64,000 nt of DNA from Massilia sp. WG5 (GCF_001412595.2 NZ_CP012640.2:3472001-3536000); one strand, 5' to 3'. Counted from the stretch's first letter, positions 25,437-34,900 are shown. Numbers and translations: made by a program. Notes: generated by a model from the letters alone, not told the origin.

Positions 25437-27287
25437 TTAATTATTCGTGACCGGCGCAGGCGTCGGCGCGGCTGCGGGAACGGGCGCCGGCGCCGGCGCC
25501 TGGGCGGCGATCCAGCGCCTGACCTGGCGCTCCAGCAGGCCCAGCGGCAGGGGGCCGTTGTCCAGCACGGCGTCGTGGAAGGCGCGGACGTCGAAGCGCT
25601 CGCCCAGCGCCGTCTGCGCCTCCGTGCGCAGCGAAGCGATGCGCAGCTGGCCGAGCTTGTAGGCCAGCGCTTCGCCGGGCCGCGCGATGTAGCGGTCGAC
25701 CTCGACCTCGTTGTCGCCGGTGGGATTGGCGGTGTTCGCGTTCAGGTAGTCGATCGCCTGCTGGCGCGTCCAGCCCAGTGCGTGGATGCCGGTGTCGGCC
25801 ACCAGCCGCGCCGCGCGCAGCAGCTCGTCGGCCAGGTAGCCGTAGCGCGGGAACGGGTCGCGCAGCAGGCCCAGGTCCGGTCCCAGGCTCTCCGCGTACA
25901 GGGCCCAGCCTTCGCCGTAGGCGCCGTACCAGCCGTAGCGCCGGAAGGCCGGCAGCGCGCTGTTCGCCCGCGCGCGCGCGACCTGCAGGTGGTGGCCCGG
26001 CAAGCCTTCGTGCAGGGTAAGCGTTTCGATTTCCCACATCGGCCGGGTGTTCAGGCGCGAGGTGTTGATCACCAGCGCCGCCGCGCGGTCCGGGCTGCCG
26101 GCTTCGTAATACGCTGCGCCCTGGCCCTCGGCGCCGGCCGCCTGTACCGGCTTGACCGCCAGTTCGTCCTGCGGGATGTTGTTGAACAGCAGCGGCAGAT
26201 GGCTGGCAATGCGCGCGATGGTGCGCCGGTAGCGGCTCAGCAGGGCGTCGGCGTCGGTGTAGAACAGGCGCGGATCGCTGCGCGCGAAGGCGATGAATTG
26301 CGCGAGATTGCCCTTGAAGCCGGTGCGCGACACCAGCGCCGCGATCTCGGCGCGGATCCGGGCCACTTCCTTCAGGCCCAGCGCGTGGATCTCGGCCGGG
26401 GCCAGGTCGCTGCTGGTGGCGCTCTTGACCAGGAAGGCGTACCACGCCGCCCCGCCGGGCAGGCTGGAGGCGGCGATGGTCGGCCGCGCGGCGGGCAGGT
26501 AGGCGTCGCGGATGAATTCCTCGAGCTGCTGCAGGCTGGGCGCCAGGCCGGAGATGGCGGCCTGGCCGTCCAGCATCAGCTGGTCGCGCACCTCCTGCGG
26601 GATGGTGGCGGGCAGGCGGCGGAAGGGTTCGGACAGGGGGCCGTCGTTCAGGTGCTCACGCAGCGCGCGCAACTGGGCCGGCAGGCCGGCCATCGCCGGC
26701 TTCGGCGCGGTCCAGCCGGTGCGCATCCCTTCGCGCAGCTGCTCGATGATGCCTTCGATGTGGCGCGGCGCCGCATTCAGGCGCGCGATCCAGGCGCGGT
26801 AGTCGCTCTCGGTGACGAAGGGCATCTGCGCGGCCAGCTGCGGCAGGCGGATGTGGATACCGTCGCGCGCCGTGATCGGTTGCGGGTCGAAGGCGACGAA
26901 GGCGGCCTGCTGCAGCTGCCTTTCCTTGTCGGCGGCGAACAGGTCGAGGGACAGCTTGTCCTGGGCGCCGAGCTGGCTGCGGTCGAGCTGGCGCGCCAGC
27001 TCCAGCATGTGCAGCTCGTGCTCCAGGGCGCGGGCGGCGCCGGCCAGCGAGGTATCGGAAAGGGTGGCGTCGTAGCGGTGGTCGCCGACCGAGGTGGCGA
27101 ATTCCGGCTGGTGCTTCAGGCGCCACTGCCAGTCGCGCTCGAACAGGGCCTGCGCCTGCTCCTTGGCGCCGTCGGCGGCGCGCGCGCCGGGCGGCGCCAG
27201 CAGGATCGCAGCGGCCAGCAGGGAGACGGTGAACAGCGGGAGGGTCAGCCGGGCCGCGAACAGCCGGGGCGCGGACAGTCGAGGCAT
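25437..27287 (-). CDS. DUF885 metal-dependent hydrolase-like exported protein
   Basis: 616 aa from the ATG at 27287, with GGAG 8 nt ahead. The signal peptide spans residues 1-38 and ends GARA. DUF885 hallmarks include TLTLHEGLPGHHLQVARA (zinc-type HExxxHH) and YGEGWALYAE, followed by a conserved GMHALGWT-like segment (GIHALGWTRQQAIDYL). The C-terminus is Pro/Ala-rich. DUF885 proteins resemble M1-like gluzincin folds and probably act as peptidases in the periplasm; no substrate is established. Monocistronic. Confidence 0.88.
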   Translation of the reverse strand: MPRLSAPRLFAARLTLPLFTVSLLAAAILLAPPGARAADGAKEQAQALFERDWQWRLKHQPEFATSVGDHRYDATLSDTSLAGAARALEHELHMLELARQLDRSQLGAQDKLSLDLFAADKERQLQQAAFVAFDPQPITARDGIHIRLPQLAAQMPFVTESDYRAWIARLNAAPRHIEGIIEQLREGMRTGWTAPKPAMAGLPAQLRALREHLNDGPLSEPFRRLPATIPQEVRDQLMLDGQAAISGLAPSLQQLEEFIRDAYLPAARPTIAASSLPGGAAWYAFLVKSATSSDLAPAEIHALGLKEVARIRAEIAALVSRTGFKGNLAQFIAFARSDPRLFYTDADALLSRYRRTIARIASHLPLLFNNIPQDELAVKPVQAAGAEGQGAAYYEAGSPDRAAALVINTSRLNTRPMWEIETLTLHEGLPGHHLQVARARANSALPAFRRYGWYGAYGEGWALYAESLGPDLGLLRDPFPRYGYLADELLRAARLVADTGIHALGWTRQQAIDYLNANTANPTGDNEVEVDRYIARPGEALAYKLGQLRIASLRTEAQTALGERFDVRAFHDAVLDNGPLPLGLLERQVRRWIAAQAPAPAPVPAAAPTPAPVTNN

Positions 27288-27352
27288 CGCGGGGCTCCGG
27301 GAAGTGGGCGGGTCATTGTAGCAAACCGAGCCGAAGCGCCGCGCGCTCTTAT

Positions 27353-28189
27353 TCAGGTGGCAATCCTGCCGCCGCTGACCCGTTCGATCCCGGCCAGGTC
27401 GCGCCAGCTCTGCACCTCGGTGTAGCCGGCGGCGTCCAGCAGGGCGCACACGCCGGCTGCCTGGTCGTAGCCGTGTTCCATCAGCAGCCAGCCGCCGGCA
27501 AGGAGGTGGCGCGGGCTGCCCTTGATGATGGCGCGCAGGGCCGACAGGCCGTCCGCGTGGTCGGTGAGGGCGCCGGTGGGTTCGAAGCGCAGGTCGCCCT
27601 GGGACAGGTGGGCGTCGCCGGCGGCGATGTAGGGCGGGTTCGAGGCAATCAGGCCAAACCTGTCGTCGGCGTCGCCGGCGTCGAGGGCGGCAAACCAGTC
27701 GCTGCGCAGGAAGCGCACGCGGACATGGTGATGTGCGGCATTGCGGCGCGCCACCTCCAGCGCCGCATCGCTGACATCCAGCGCGGTCACCGCCGCATCC
27801 GGGCGCGCATGCGCGACGGCCACCGCGATCGCGCCGCTACCGGTGCCCATGTCGAGCAGGCGGCCCTGCGGCGGCAGGCGCTCGATCGCGAGTTCCACGA
27901 GCAGTTCCGTGTCCGGGCGCGGGATCAGCACCGCTTCGCTGACCTCGAAATCGAGGCCGAAGAATTCGCGCTTGCCGACCAGGTAGGCGATCGGCTCGCC
28001 GGCCAGGCGGCGTCGCACTAATGCCGACAGGCGCGCGGCCTGTTCCGCGTCCAGCGCCTGCTCGGCGCGGGTGATCAGCTGCACGCGGCTCAAGCCGGTC
28101 GCGTGGCACAGCAGGATGCGGTTTTCCAGCGGATCGAGGGGCAGGCTCGCCTGCAGCGCGCCGATGGTGGCGCCGGGTTCGATGAGCAT
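27353..28189 (-). CDS. prmC: release-factor glutamine methyltransferase PrmC
   Basis: 278 aa. N-terminal helical substrate-recognition domain, SAM-binding motif LLDMGTGSGAIAVAVA and catalytic NPPY in IASNPPYIAAGD. It methylates the Gln of the GGQ motif of RF1 and RF2. Its ATG shares the A of the dsbB TGA (TGATG), so the two are translationally coupled. prfA lies upstream beyond dsbB and a repeat. Length agrees with the family (about 277). Confidence 0.96.
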   Translation of the reverse strand: MLIEPGATIGALQASLPLDPLENRILLCHATGLSRVQLITRAEQALDAEQAARLSALVRRRLAGEPIAYLVGKREFFGLDFEVSEAVLIPRPDTELLVELAIERLPPQGRLLDMGTGSGAIAVAVAHARPDAAVTALDVSDAALEVARRNAAHHHVRVRFLRSDWFAALDAGDADDRFGLIASNPPYIAAGDAHLSQGDLRFEPTGALTDHADGLSALRAIIKGSPRHLLAGGWLLMEHGYDQAAGVCALLDAAGYTEVQSWRDLAGIERVSGGRIAT

Positions 28190-28659
28190 CAGCGTGCGCG
28201 GCGCGCCAGCACCCAGAGCAGCGCCAGGGTCAGGATCGTGAACCAGACCGCCGACCATTGCGGCACGTTCAGGCCGAGCACCGTGTCCTGGGCCGCTTCG
28301 CACAGGCCGTCGGCGCGGAACAGCCAGGGGAGCATGGTCGCGGTCGGGATCTTGTTCAGCACGGTTTCCATCGGATCGATGCCGCAGGAGAAGCCCGGGT
28401 GGGCCAGCACGTACAGGTGCTTGCCGACCACGCCCAGCCCGCCCAGCGCGCACAGCAGGGCCAGCGCGCCCAGCGCCTTGATCTTGTCGGCGAAGGCGCC
28501 GATCAGGCTGAAGATCGCGATGCCCAGGAACAGGTAGCGCTGGATCACGCACAGCGGGCAGGGCAGCATGTCCTTCACGTGCTGGAGATAGAGAGCGGCG
28601 CCGACCAGCGCGATGCTGATGGCGGCGATCAGGAGCAGGGCGTTGCGGTTGCTGGGCAT
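28189..28659 (-). CDS. dsbB: disulfide bond formation protein DsbB
   Basis: 156 aa, four TM helices. The first periplasmic loop carries the redox pair in LPCPLCVIQRY (CxxC); the second loop carries the other cysteines in FSCGIDPME and GLCEAAQ. It reoxidises DsbA and passes electrons to quinone at the inner membrane. It lies between prfA and prmC, overlapping prmC by one base, and interrupts the classic prfA-prmC pairing. Start ATG 28659. Confidence 0.95.
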   Translation of the reverse strand: MPSNRNALLLIAAISIALVGAALYLQHVKDMLPCPLCVIQRYLFLGIAIFSLIGAFADKIKALGALALLCALGGLGVVGKHLYVLAHPGFSCGIDPMETVLNKIPTATMLPWLFRADGLCEAAQDTVLGLNVPQWSAVWFTILTLALLWVLARRAR

Positions 28660-28722
28660 AAAGTATTCCTTGATGACGAATCTTGCGATTCTCGCACGGC
28701 CAGACTTAACTTGGCCTGAATC

Positions 28723-28796
28723 AAACCGGGGTCAGACTCCGGTTTTTGGAAATGTCGCGCAGGCTCTTGCCAAAATCGGGAGTCTGACCCCGGTTT
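28723..28796. repeat. palindromic repeat pair (GGGGTCAGA family)
   Basis: Two inverted units: AAACCGG, GGTCAGACT, CCGGTTT (28723-28745), and the reverse-orientation copy ending GAGTCTGACC, CCGGTTT (about 28776-28796). Each can fold alone and the two can pair with each other. It is nearly identical to the unit at 7579-7601. It separates prfA from dsbB. Confidence 0.8.
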
Positions 28797-28804
28797 GAGG
28801 ATGG

Positions 28805-29881
28805 TCAATCGCCGAGGGCGGCCAGCAGTTCGGCCTGGTGCTCTGCGGACAGGGCATTGGTCAGCTCGTTCAGGTCGCCGTCCATGATCATGTCCAGCTT
28901 GTACAGCGTCAAGTTGATGCGGTGATCGGTCAGGCGGCCCTGCGGGAAGTTGTAGGTGCGGATGCGCTCGCTGCGGTCGCCCGAGCCGATCAGGCTTTTA
29001 CGGGTCGCCGCCTCCTTGCTCTGCTGTTCGCGCAGCTGCACGTCCTTGATGCGCGCGGCCAGCACCTTCATCGCCTGCGCCTTGTTCTTGTGCTGGCTGC
29101 GGTCGTCCTGGCACTCGACCACGATCCCGGTCGGCAGGTGGGTGATGCGTACCGCGGAATCGGTCTTGTTGATGTGCTGGCCGCCGGCGCCGGAGGCGCG
29201 GTAGGTGTCGATGCGCAGGTCGGCCGGGTTGATCTGCACGTCCTCGACCTCGTCCGCCTCCGGCATCACCGCCACCGTGCAGGCCGAGGTGTGGATCCGG
29301 CCCTGCGTTTCCGTGGCCGGCACGCGCTGCACGCGGTGGCCGCCGGACTCGAACTTCAGCTTCGAATACACGCCGTTGCCGATGATGCGCACGATGACTT
29401 CACGGTAGCCGCCCAGGTCGGACGGCGATTCCGACACCACCTCGACCTGCCAGCGGTTGCGTTCGGCGTAGCGGGTGTACATGCGCAGCAGGTCGCCGGC
29501 GAACAGGGCCGACTCGTCGCCGCCGGTGCCGGCGCGGATCTCGAGGAAGATGTTGCGCTCGTCGTTCTCGTCCTTCGGCAGCAGCATCTTCTGCAGCTCC
29601 AGGTCGAGCTGGGCCAGGCGTTCCCTGGCCGACTCGATCTCGTCCTGGGCCAGCTCCTTCATCTCCGGGTCGGACAGCATCTCCTGCGCGGTGGCGATGT
29701 CGTCCTGGGCGGTCTGGTACTGGTGATAGACGGCGACCAGCGGACCGAGTTCGGCATGCTCGCGGCTCATCTTGCGGAAGGTCTCCATGTTCGAGGTGGC
29801 GCCTTCGGTCGCCAGCAGCTCGTCCAGTTCGACGAGGCGGTTGGCCAGTTGGTCCAGCTTGGCCAGCATGGATGGTTTCAT
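28805..29881 (-). CDS. prfA: peptide chain release factor 1
   Basis: 358 aa. The PAT tripeptide for UAG/UAA recognition lies in [14 protein letters not shown], and the catalytic GGQ in [16 protein letters not shown], preceded by the coiled N-terminal domain. It hydrolyses peptidyl-tRNA at UAG and UAA. The length is typical (about 360). It follows hemA on the same strand after 87 bp, the usual hemA-prfA order of proteobacteria. Confidence 0.98.
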   Translation of the reverse strand: MKPSMLAKLDQLANRLVELDELLATEGATSNMETFRKMSREHAELGPLVAVYHQYQTAQDDIATAQEMLSDPEMKELAQDEIESARERLAQLDLELQKMLLPKDENDERNIFLEIRAGTGGDESALFAGDLLRMYTRYAERNRWQVEVVSESPSDLGGYREVIVRIIGNGVYSKLKFESGGHRVQRVPATETQGRIHTSACTVAVMPEADEVEDVQINPADLRIDTYRASGAGGQHINKTDSAVRITHLPTGIVVECQDDRSQHKNKAQAMKVLAARIKDVQLREQQSKEAATRKSLIGSGDRSERIRTYNFPQGRLTDHRINLTLYKLDMIMDGDLNELTNALSAEHQAELLAALGD

Positions 29882-29968
29882 AGTGTTCGGGGCGAAATGG
29901 GATAAGACAGGCCGCGCAGGCGGCTCGGGGGCGCGACCGGGGAAGGCCGCGCGACGGGAACACGGGCG

Positions 29969-31255
29969 CTAACGGCGGCCGCGGAACAGCTGGGGCAGCA
30001 GGGCGGCCAGGCGCGCGCGTTCGTCGCCCTGGGCACGGTGCAGGGCCTGTTGCGGGCCGTGCAGGAATTTGGCGGTGAGACCCTTCGACAGCGCGTCGAG
30101 CACGGCGTCGACGTCTTCTCCCTTGGCCAGCAGCTTGCGCGCGCGTTCCAGTTCGGCCAGGCGCAGGCTTTCGCTGGACTCGTGCAGGTCGCGGATCACC
30201 GGCACCACGGCGCGGTCGCCGATCCAGTGCATGAAGGATTGCACGCGGGTGTCGATGATCGCTTCGGCCTGGGCCACCGCCGCCTGGCGGTGCTCGACGC
30301 CGGTGCGCACCACCTCGGCGAGGTCGTCGACCGTGTACAGGAACACGTCGTCGAGCTTGCCGACTTCGGGTTCGATGTCGCGCGGGACCGCCAGGTCGAC
30401 CATGAACATCGGGCGGTGGCGGCGCGCCTTGATCGCGCGCTCGACCAGGCCCTTGCCGATCAGCGGCAGGGTCGAGGCGGTCGAGGAGATCACGATGTCG
30501 TACTGCGGCAGCAGTTCCGGCAGGTCGGCCAGGCGGATCGCGCGGCCGGCAAAGCGCGCGGCCAGGCTCTCGCCGCGTTCGAGCGTGCGGTTGGCGATCG
30601 TGATCGATTTCGGCTTCTGGGCCGCGAAGTGGGTCGCGCACAGCTCGATCATCTCGCCGGCGCCGATGAACAGCACGTTCTGCTCGCTGACGGAATCGAA
30701 GATGCGCTCCGACAGGCGCACCGCGGCGGCCGCCATCGAGACGCTGTGGGCGCCGATCTCGGTGGTGCTGCGCACTTCCTTGGCCACCGCGAAACTGCGC
30801 TGGAACAGCTGGTGCAGATAGGTGCCGAGGCCGCCGGCTTCGTCGGCGACGCGCACCGCGTCCTTCATCTGGCCCAGGATCTGGGCTTCGCCGAGGACCA
30901 TCGAGTCCAGGCCGGAAGCGACGCGGAAGGCGTGGCGCACCGCGTCATGCTGGGGCAGCATGTACAGGTGCGGACGCAGTTCGGAGAAGTTCAGCCGGTG
31001 ATAGTCGGCCAGGAAGCGGGCGGACGCGTCGAGCGGGTCGGCAACGTCGCTGGCGGCATACATCTCGGTGCGGTTGCAGGTCGAGAGCAGGGCCGCTTCG
31101 TGTTCGCCGCGGCTATTGCTGGGCGGGTCCTGGCGCGCGAACCAGCCGCGCGCCGCCTGCACCGCCTGGCCCAGATGCTCGGGCGCCAGCGCCAGTTGCT
31201 CGCGCAGCGAGACCGGTGCGGTGTTGTGATTCAGGCCGACGGCGAGCAGTTGCAT
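29969..31255 (-). CDS. hemA: glutamyl-tRNA reductase
   Basis: 428 aa. Catalytic Cys in [12 protein letters not shown], glutamate-binding region [18 protein letters not shown]-binding [16 protein letters not shown] and a C-terminal dimerisation helix. It converts Glu-tRNA(Glu) to glutamate-1-semialdehyde, the first step of C5 tetrapyrrole synthesis. Start ATG 31255 ([14 protein letters not shown]). A lone response-regulator gene ends 53 bp upstream on the same strand. Confidence 0.97.
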   Translation of the reverse strand: MQLLAVGLNHNTAPVSLREQLALAPEHLGQAVQAARGWFARQDPPSNSRGEHEAALLSTCNRTEMYAASDVADPLDASARFLADYHRLNFSELRPHLYMLPQHDAVRHAFRVASGLDSMVLGEAQILGQMKDAVRVADEAGGLGTYLHQLFQRSFAVAKEVRSTTEIGAHSVSMAAAAVRLSERIFDSVSEQNVLFIGAGEMIELCATHFAAQKPKSITIANRTLERGESLAARFAGRAIRLADLPELLPQYDIVISSTASTLPLIGKGLVERAIKARRHRPMFMVDLAVPRDIEPEVGKLDDVFLYTVDDLAEVVRTGVEHRQAAVAQAEAIIDTRVQSFMHWIGDRAVVPVIRDLHESSESLRLAELERARKLLAKGEDVDAVLDALSKGLTAKFLHGPQQALHRAQGDERARLAALLPQLFRGRR

Positions 31256-31308
31256 GGGTGGTCAAAAAATGGGCAGCGCGCCCATTATACCCCGATGGCG
31301 CAAGCGTT

Positions 31309-31998
31309 TCACGCCCCCAGCTTTTCCAGCCGGTACCCGTAGCTGTACACCGGCACCAGGCGGAAACCGTTCTCCGGACGCAGGCGCAGCTTGTTGCGCA
31401 CGCGCGAGACGTGGGTGTCCATGGTGCGCGAAGGCACGGCGGTTTCGCGCACCCAGATCGATTCGTGGATGTAGGCGCGCGACAGCGGACGGCCGAGGTT
31501 GCGGAAAAACAGCAGCGCCAGGTTGAATTCCTTGTGCGTGACGTCGATCGCCTCGCCGCCCATGGTCAGGCGACCCGGACGGGTTTCAAAGGTATAAGGA
31601 CCGAATTGCAGCTGTTCGGCGCCGTTCTGCGAGGGATAGGCCCGGCGCAGCAGGGCCTGCACCCGCGCCACCAGTTCGCCGCGGCGCAGCGGCTTGACCA
31701 GGTAGTCGTCGGCGCCGGCGGTCACGCCGGACACGATATCGTCTTCGGACGCGCTGCCGGCCAGGAACATGGTCGGGGTATTCGGCGCCATCTTTTCCTT
31801 GGCGCGGCGCAGCAGTTCGGCGCCCGGGACGTCGTTGATCTGCCAATCCATGATCAGGAGATCGGTGCTGTCCTTGCGCAGCTGGCCCAGCAATTCCTTG
31901 CCGCTGTCGAAGGCTTGGCACTGGTGCCCGGCGCCAGACAGTACCTGGCAGATCAATTCGGCCTGGGAAGTATCGTTATCCAGTACTGCAATTCTCAT
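31309..31998 (-). CDS. OmpR/PhoB-family response regulator, orphan
   Basis: 229 aa. Receiver domain (1-120): acidic pair in LDNDTS, phospho-Asp in LLIMDWQ, switch region MFLAGSAS, Lys in YLVKPL. Winged-helix domain (about 130-226): LTHKEF-like (VTHKEFNLALLFF), TMDTHVSRVRNKL and YSYGYRLEKL. No histidine kinase is encoded nearby. The targets are unknown; hemA downstream and the gene at 32211 across the gap are candidates. A 22-bp palindrome lies 40 bp upstream of its ATG. Confidence 0.92.
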   Translation of the reverse strand: MRIAVLDNDTSQAELICQVLSGAGHQCQAFDSGKELLGQLRKDSTDLLIMDWQINDVPGAELLRRAKEKMAPNTPTMFLAGSASEDDIVSGVTAGADDYLVKPLRRGELVARVQALLRRAYPSQNGAEQLQFGPYTFETRPGRLTMGGEAIDVTHKEFNLALLFFRNLGRPLSRAYIHESIWVRETAVPSRTMDTHVSRVRNKLRLRPENGFRLVPVYSYGYRLEKLGA

Positions 31999-32023
31999 GA
32001 TGAAGCGGTCTCGACAGGTGGGA

Positions 32024-32059
32024 CTACAAGCAATTTTGTTGTAGGATCGATCCTACAAC
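32024..32059. promoter_or_regulatory. 22-bp perfect palindrome with a third half-site
   Basis: GTTGTAGGATC (32038-32048) is followed directly by its reverse complement (32049-32059). The half-site CTACAA also lies at 32024-32029, so three TTGTAG/CTACAA units fall in 35 bp. It sits between the response regulator (start 31998) and the gene at 32211. A dimeric repressor or activator site is likely. Confidence 0.6.
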
Positions 32060-32210
32060 TTATTACCGAATATAGCAGATTTTTTAAAATCAAAGCTACA
32101 TATGCTTCAGATAAATTTACATTTTCGTTGGGGAATAACGTCACAGCCGTGACAGCCCGCCTGCACGGCCCGGGCTACACTGTCCTTACGAAAGCAAATC
32201 GGGGAATGCA

Positions 32211-32744
32211 ATGCTGAAGAAGCTGTTCAAGAAAAAGGGTCACGGGAGCGCGGTGACGCTGTTGCCGATGTCGGGCGACGACATCGGCCGGGTGCGTGAG
32301 CGTTGCCGGATGCTGGTGCGCAAGCGCGCGGCGATTTCCGCCGGCATCTCGGCGGTGCCGATCCCCGGCATCGACATGGTCGCCGACCTCACCAGCTTCG
32401 CCTCGATGGTCGAGGACATCAACAAGGATTTCGGGCTCACGCCCGCGCAGATCGAGGCGCTGCAGCCGCACATGCGGGTCGTCACCTACCAGGCGATGGC
32501 GGCGCTCGGCGGCACGCTGGTCGGCAAGATCGTGACCAAGGAGCTGGTGCTGAAACTGTTACAGAAGTCGGGAGCGAAGCTGGCGGCCAAGTCGGCCACG
32601 AAAATCGTGCCGCTGGCGGGGCAGATCGCCTCCGCGGCGATCGGCTTCGCGCTGTTTCGCCAGATGGGCTACCAGCACGTGGAAGCCTGCGCCAGGGTGG
32701 CGCAGGAGGTGGGACAGGCGGCGGACAAGCTGCACCCGGCCTGA
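32211..32744 (+). CDS. small hydrophobic protein, DUF697/EcsC-like, unknown function
   Basis: 177 aa, basic N-terminus (MLKKLFKKKGHG), then helical stretches with Gly/Ala/Pro-rich turns (GISAVPIPGIDMVADL, MAALGGTLVGKIVTKELV, KIVPLAGQIASAAIGFALF). The pattern recalls DUF697 or EcsC-type proteins, which insert hairpin helices in the membrane, but this is only a weak resemblance. GGGGA at 32201-32205 serves the ATG at 32211. Divergent from the orphan response regulator. Confidence 0.65.
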   Translation: MLKKLFKKKGHGSAVTLLPMSGDDIGRVRERCRMLVRKRAAISAGISAVPIPGIDMVADLTSFASMVEDINKDFGLTPAQIEALQPHMRVVTYQAMAALGGTLVGKIVTKELVLKLLQKSGAKLAAKSATKIVPLAGQIASAAIGFALFRQMGYQHVEACARVAQEVGQAADKLHPA

Positions 32745-32774
32745 AGGCGGCCGGGGCGGGAGATCAACCCGGGC

Positions 32775-33026
32775 TCAGGCGTCCGGCAGGACCACGTTGA
32801 CGTCGAGGACTTCCAGGTTGCCCTGGCGGTCCAGCGAGATCTTGATGTCGTCCGCGTTGACCTTGGTGTACTTCGAGATCACCTCGATCAGCTCGCGGTG
32901 CAGGGCCGGCAGGAAATCCGGGCCGCCGGCACGGCCGCGTTCGCGGGCGATGATGATCTGCAGCCTTTCCTTGGCCGCCGTGGCGCTTTTCTGATTCTTC
33001 GGAAACAGGAATGAGAGCAGGGGCAT
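32775..33026 (-). CDS. minE: cell division topological specificity factor MinE
   Basis: 83 aa. Membrane-targeting N-terminus MPLLSFLFPKN, the MinD-interacting segment AKERLQIIIARERG (anti-MinCD) and the topological domain ELIEVISKYTKVNADDIKISL. Oscillates with MinD to place the septum at midcell. The ATG at 33026 lies one base past the minD stop, so translation is coupled. Typical proteobacterial length. Confidence 0.97.
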   Translation of the reverse strand: MPLLSFLFPKNQKSATAAKERLQIIIARERGRAGGPDFLPALHRELIEVISKYTKVNADDIKISLDRQGNLEVLDVNVVLPDA

Positions 33027-33027
33027 G

Positions 33028-33843
33028 TCACTTTGCTCCGAATAAACGCTGCAGCAGGCCGGGTTTTTCGTAGTTGGTGAAGCGCAGCGGGATCTCTTCG
33101 CCGAGGAAGCGCGCCACCACATCCTGGTAGGCCTGGGCGACGTCGGTTTCCTTGAAGTGGATGGCCGGGTTGCCCTGGTTCGACGCGTGCAGCACCGCTT
33201 CCGATTCCGGGATGATGCCGATCATCGGAATGCGTAGGATTTCCTGCACGTCCTGGTAGGACAGCATTTCGTCGTTTTCCACGCGGCGCGGCGAGTAGCG
33301 CGTGATCAACAGGTGTTCCTTGACCGGTTCGCCGCCGCTCTGGGCGCGGCGCGACTTGGCCTGCAGGATGCCGAGGATGCGGTCGGAGTCGCGCACCGAC
33401 GACACTTCCGGGTTGGTGACGATGATCGCCTCGTCGGCGAAGGTCAGGGCCATCAGCGCGCCGTGCTCGATGCCGGCCGGCGAGTCGCAGATGATGAATT
33501 CGAAGTCCATCTTGACCAGGTCGTTGAGCACGCGCTCGACGCCGTCTTCGGTCAGGGCGTCCTTGTCGCGGGTCTGCGAGGCCGGCAGGATGAACAGGTT
33601 GTCGCAATGCTTGTCCTTGATCAGCGCCTGGGTCAGCGTCGCTTCCTTGTTGACCACGTTGATCAGGTCGTACACCACGCGGCGTTCGCAACCCATGATC
33701 AGGTCCAGGTTACGCAGGCCGACGTCGAAGTCGATGACGACGGTCTTGTGGCCGCGCAGTGCCAGGCCGCTCGCAAAGCTCGCACTCGAAGTGGTCTTGC
33801 CCACACCGCCCTTACCGGACGTTACAACGATAATTCTTGCCAT
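33028..33843 (-). CDS. minD: septum site-determining ATPase MinD
   Basis: 271 aa. Deviant Walker A SGKGGVGKTT, switch I/II regions (VVIDFDVGLRNLD, FIICDSPAGIEHGA) and a C-terminal amphipathic membrane helix ending LLQRLFGAK. Binds the inner membrane when ATP-loaded, recruits MinC, and is released by MinE. Order minC-minD-minE with gaps of 54 bp and 1 bp. Confidence 0.98.
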   Translation of the reverse strand: MARIIVVTSGKGGVGKTTSSASFASGLALRGHKTVVIDFDVGLRNLDLIMGCERRVVYDLINVVNKEATLTQALIKDKHCDNLFILPASQTRDKDALTEDGVERVLNDLVKMDFEFIICDSPAGIEHGALMALTFADEAIIVTNPEVSSVRDSDRILGILQAKSRRAQSGGEPVKEHLLITRYSPRRVENDEMLSYQDVQEILRIPMIGIIPESEAVLHASNQGNPAIHFKETDVAQAYQDVVARFLGEEIPLRFTNYEKPGLLQRLFGAK

Positions 33844-33897
33844 GAAAATTAAAGGTCCTATTCAGTATCTGGTCAGTGCTGGGGGGATCGAGCAAGC

Positions 33898-34686
33898 TCA
33901 GGCGCGGCTCGCCGAACCCAGCGATGATATATCGATTCGGTCGCCGACCAAACGGATTTGTGCCGGCTGGCGCGACAGTTCGGCCGGAAAACCTTCGTCG
34001 AAGGTGCGGTACACGCCCGCGATCGACACCAGTTCCGGCTGCATTGACAGCGCGAAGATGCGCGCCTCCGCATTGCCCGAGGCGCCGGCCAGGGCACGGC
34101 CGTGCAGCGGCGCATACACATGGATGCTGCCGTCCGCGATGAGCTCGGCGCCGTTGTTTACCACCGCAGTGATGATCAGGTCGGTGCCGCGTGCATAGAT
34201 ACGCTGGCCGGCGCGCACCGGGGTGTCGACGATCATGGCCTGGGCCGGCACCGCCGGCGCGGGGGCCGGTGCAGGAGCAGGAGCAGGAGCAGGGGCGGGC
34301 ACCGGGGCGGCGCTCGGCGCGGCCGGGGCTTCCTCGCGTGCGGCCGGGGTCCGCGCCACGCCGCTCGAGCCGTCGTCCAGGAACAGGCCGTGGGCGCGGA
34401 TCGCCGCGTGCAGCGCGGCCGGGGCGCCGCGCACCGCGACCGCGTTCAGGCGGTAATTCTTCAGCAGCGCCACCAGGGCCGGCCAATCGACCTGCGCGGC
34501 GTCGTCGGCGATGCCGGCGACGTCGATGACGGCGAATTCATCCTCGAAAAAGTCCGATACCCCACCGGTCATCTGCTTGAGTGCGGCGTCGATCGCGATC
34601 GGATCGGCCGAATGCAGGATGGTCGAAATCGCCACGACCGTGGAAATCTTTATTTCGATGGGTAAGGAGCTCGGGCTTTTGGACAT
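33898..34686 (-). CDS. minC: septum site-determining protein MinC
   Basis: 262 aa. N-terminal FtsZ-inhibiting domain (about 1-110), then a 30-residue Ala/Pro linker containing repeated PA dipeptides, then the C-terminal beta-helix domain (about 155-255) with APLHGRALAGASG and IFALSMQPELVSIAG. Inhibits FtsZ polymerisation at the poles. The linker is longer and more repetitive than in E. coli. First gene of minCDE. Confidence 0.97.
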   Translation of the reverse strand: MSKSPSSLPIEIKISTVVAISTILHSADPIAIDAALKQMTGGVSDFFEDEFAVIDVAGIADDAAQVDWPALVALLKNYRLNAVAVRGAPAALHAAIRAHGLFLDDGSSGVARTPAAREEAPAAPSAAPVPAPAPAPAPAPAPAPAVPAQAMIVDTPVRAGQRIYARGTDLIITAVVNNGAELIADGSIHVYAPLHGRALAGASGNAEARIFALSMQPELVSIAGVYRTFDEGFPAELSRQPAQIRLVGDRIDISSLGSASRA

Positions 34687-34900
34687 AAAACGTTCTGGTT
34701 GGAACTAGCCCGTGCATTCTACTGTGAAAGTTCCTCGAAAGGTAAAGGGTTTAGGCTAGATCGTAATAGGCGGCAATGGGTATTTCCATAGATAAAAAAC
34801 TGAACAATAAAAGATGCTCTGCAATAACACAATTAGCTGAAATGACGGGTTTCTATCATAAATAAACTGATAAGATTGATTTCGCTCAAACGGGGCATAC

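Noticed and set aside
32140..32153. GTCAC-AGCC-GTGAC dyad before the 32211 gene
   Set aside because: Five-bp arms are common by chance at this length; not reported as an operator.
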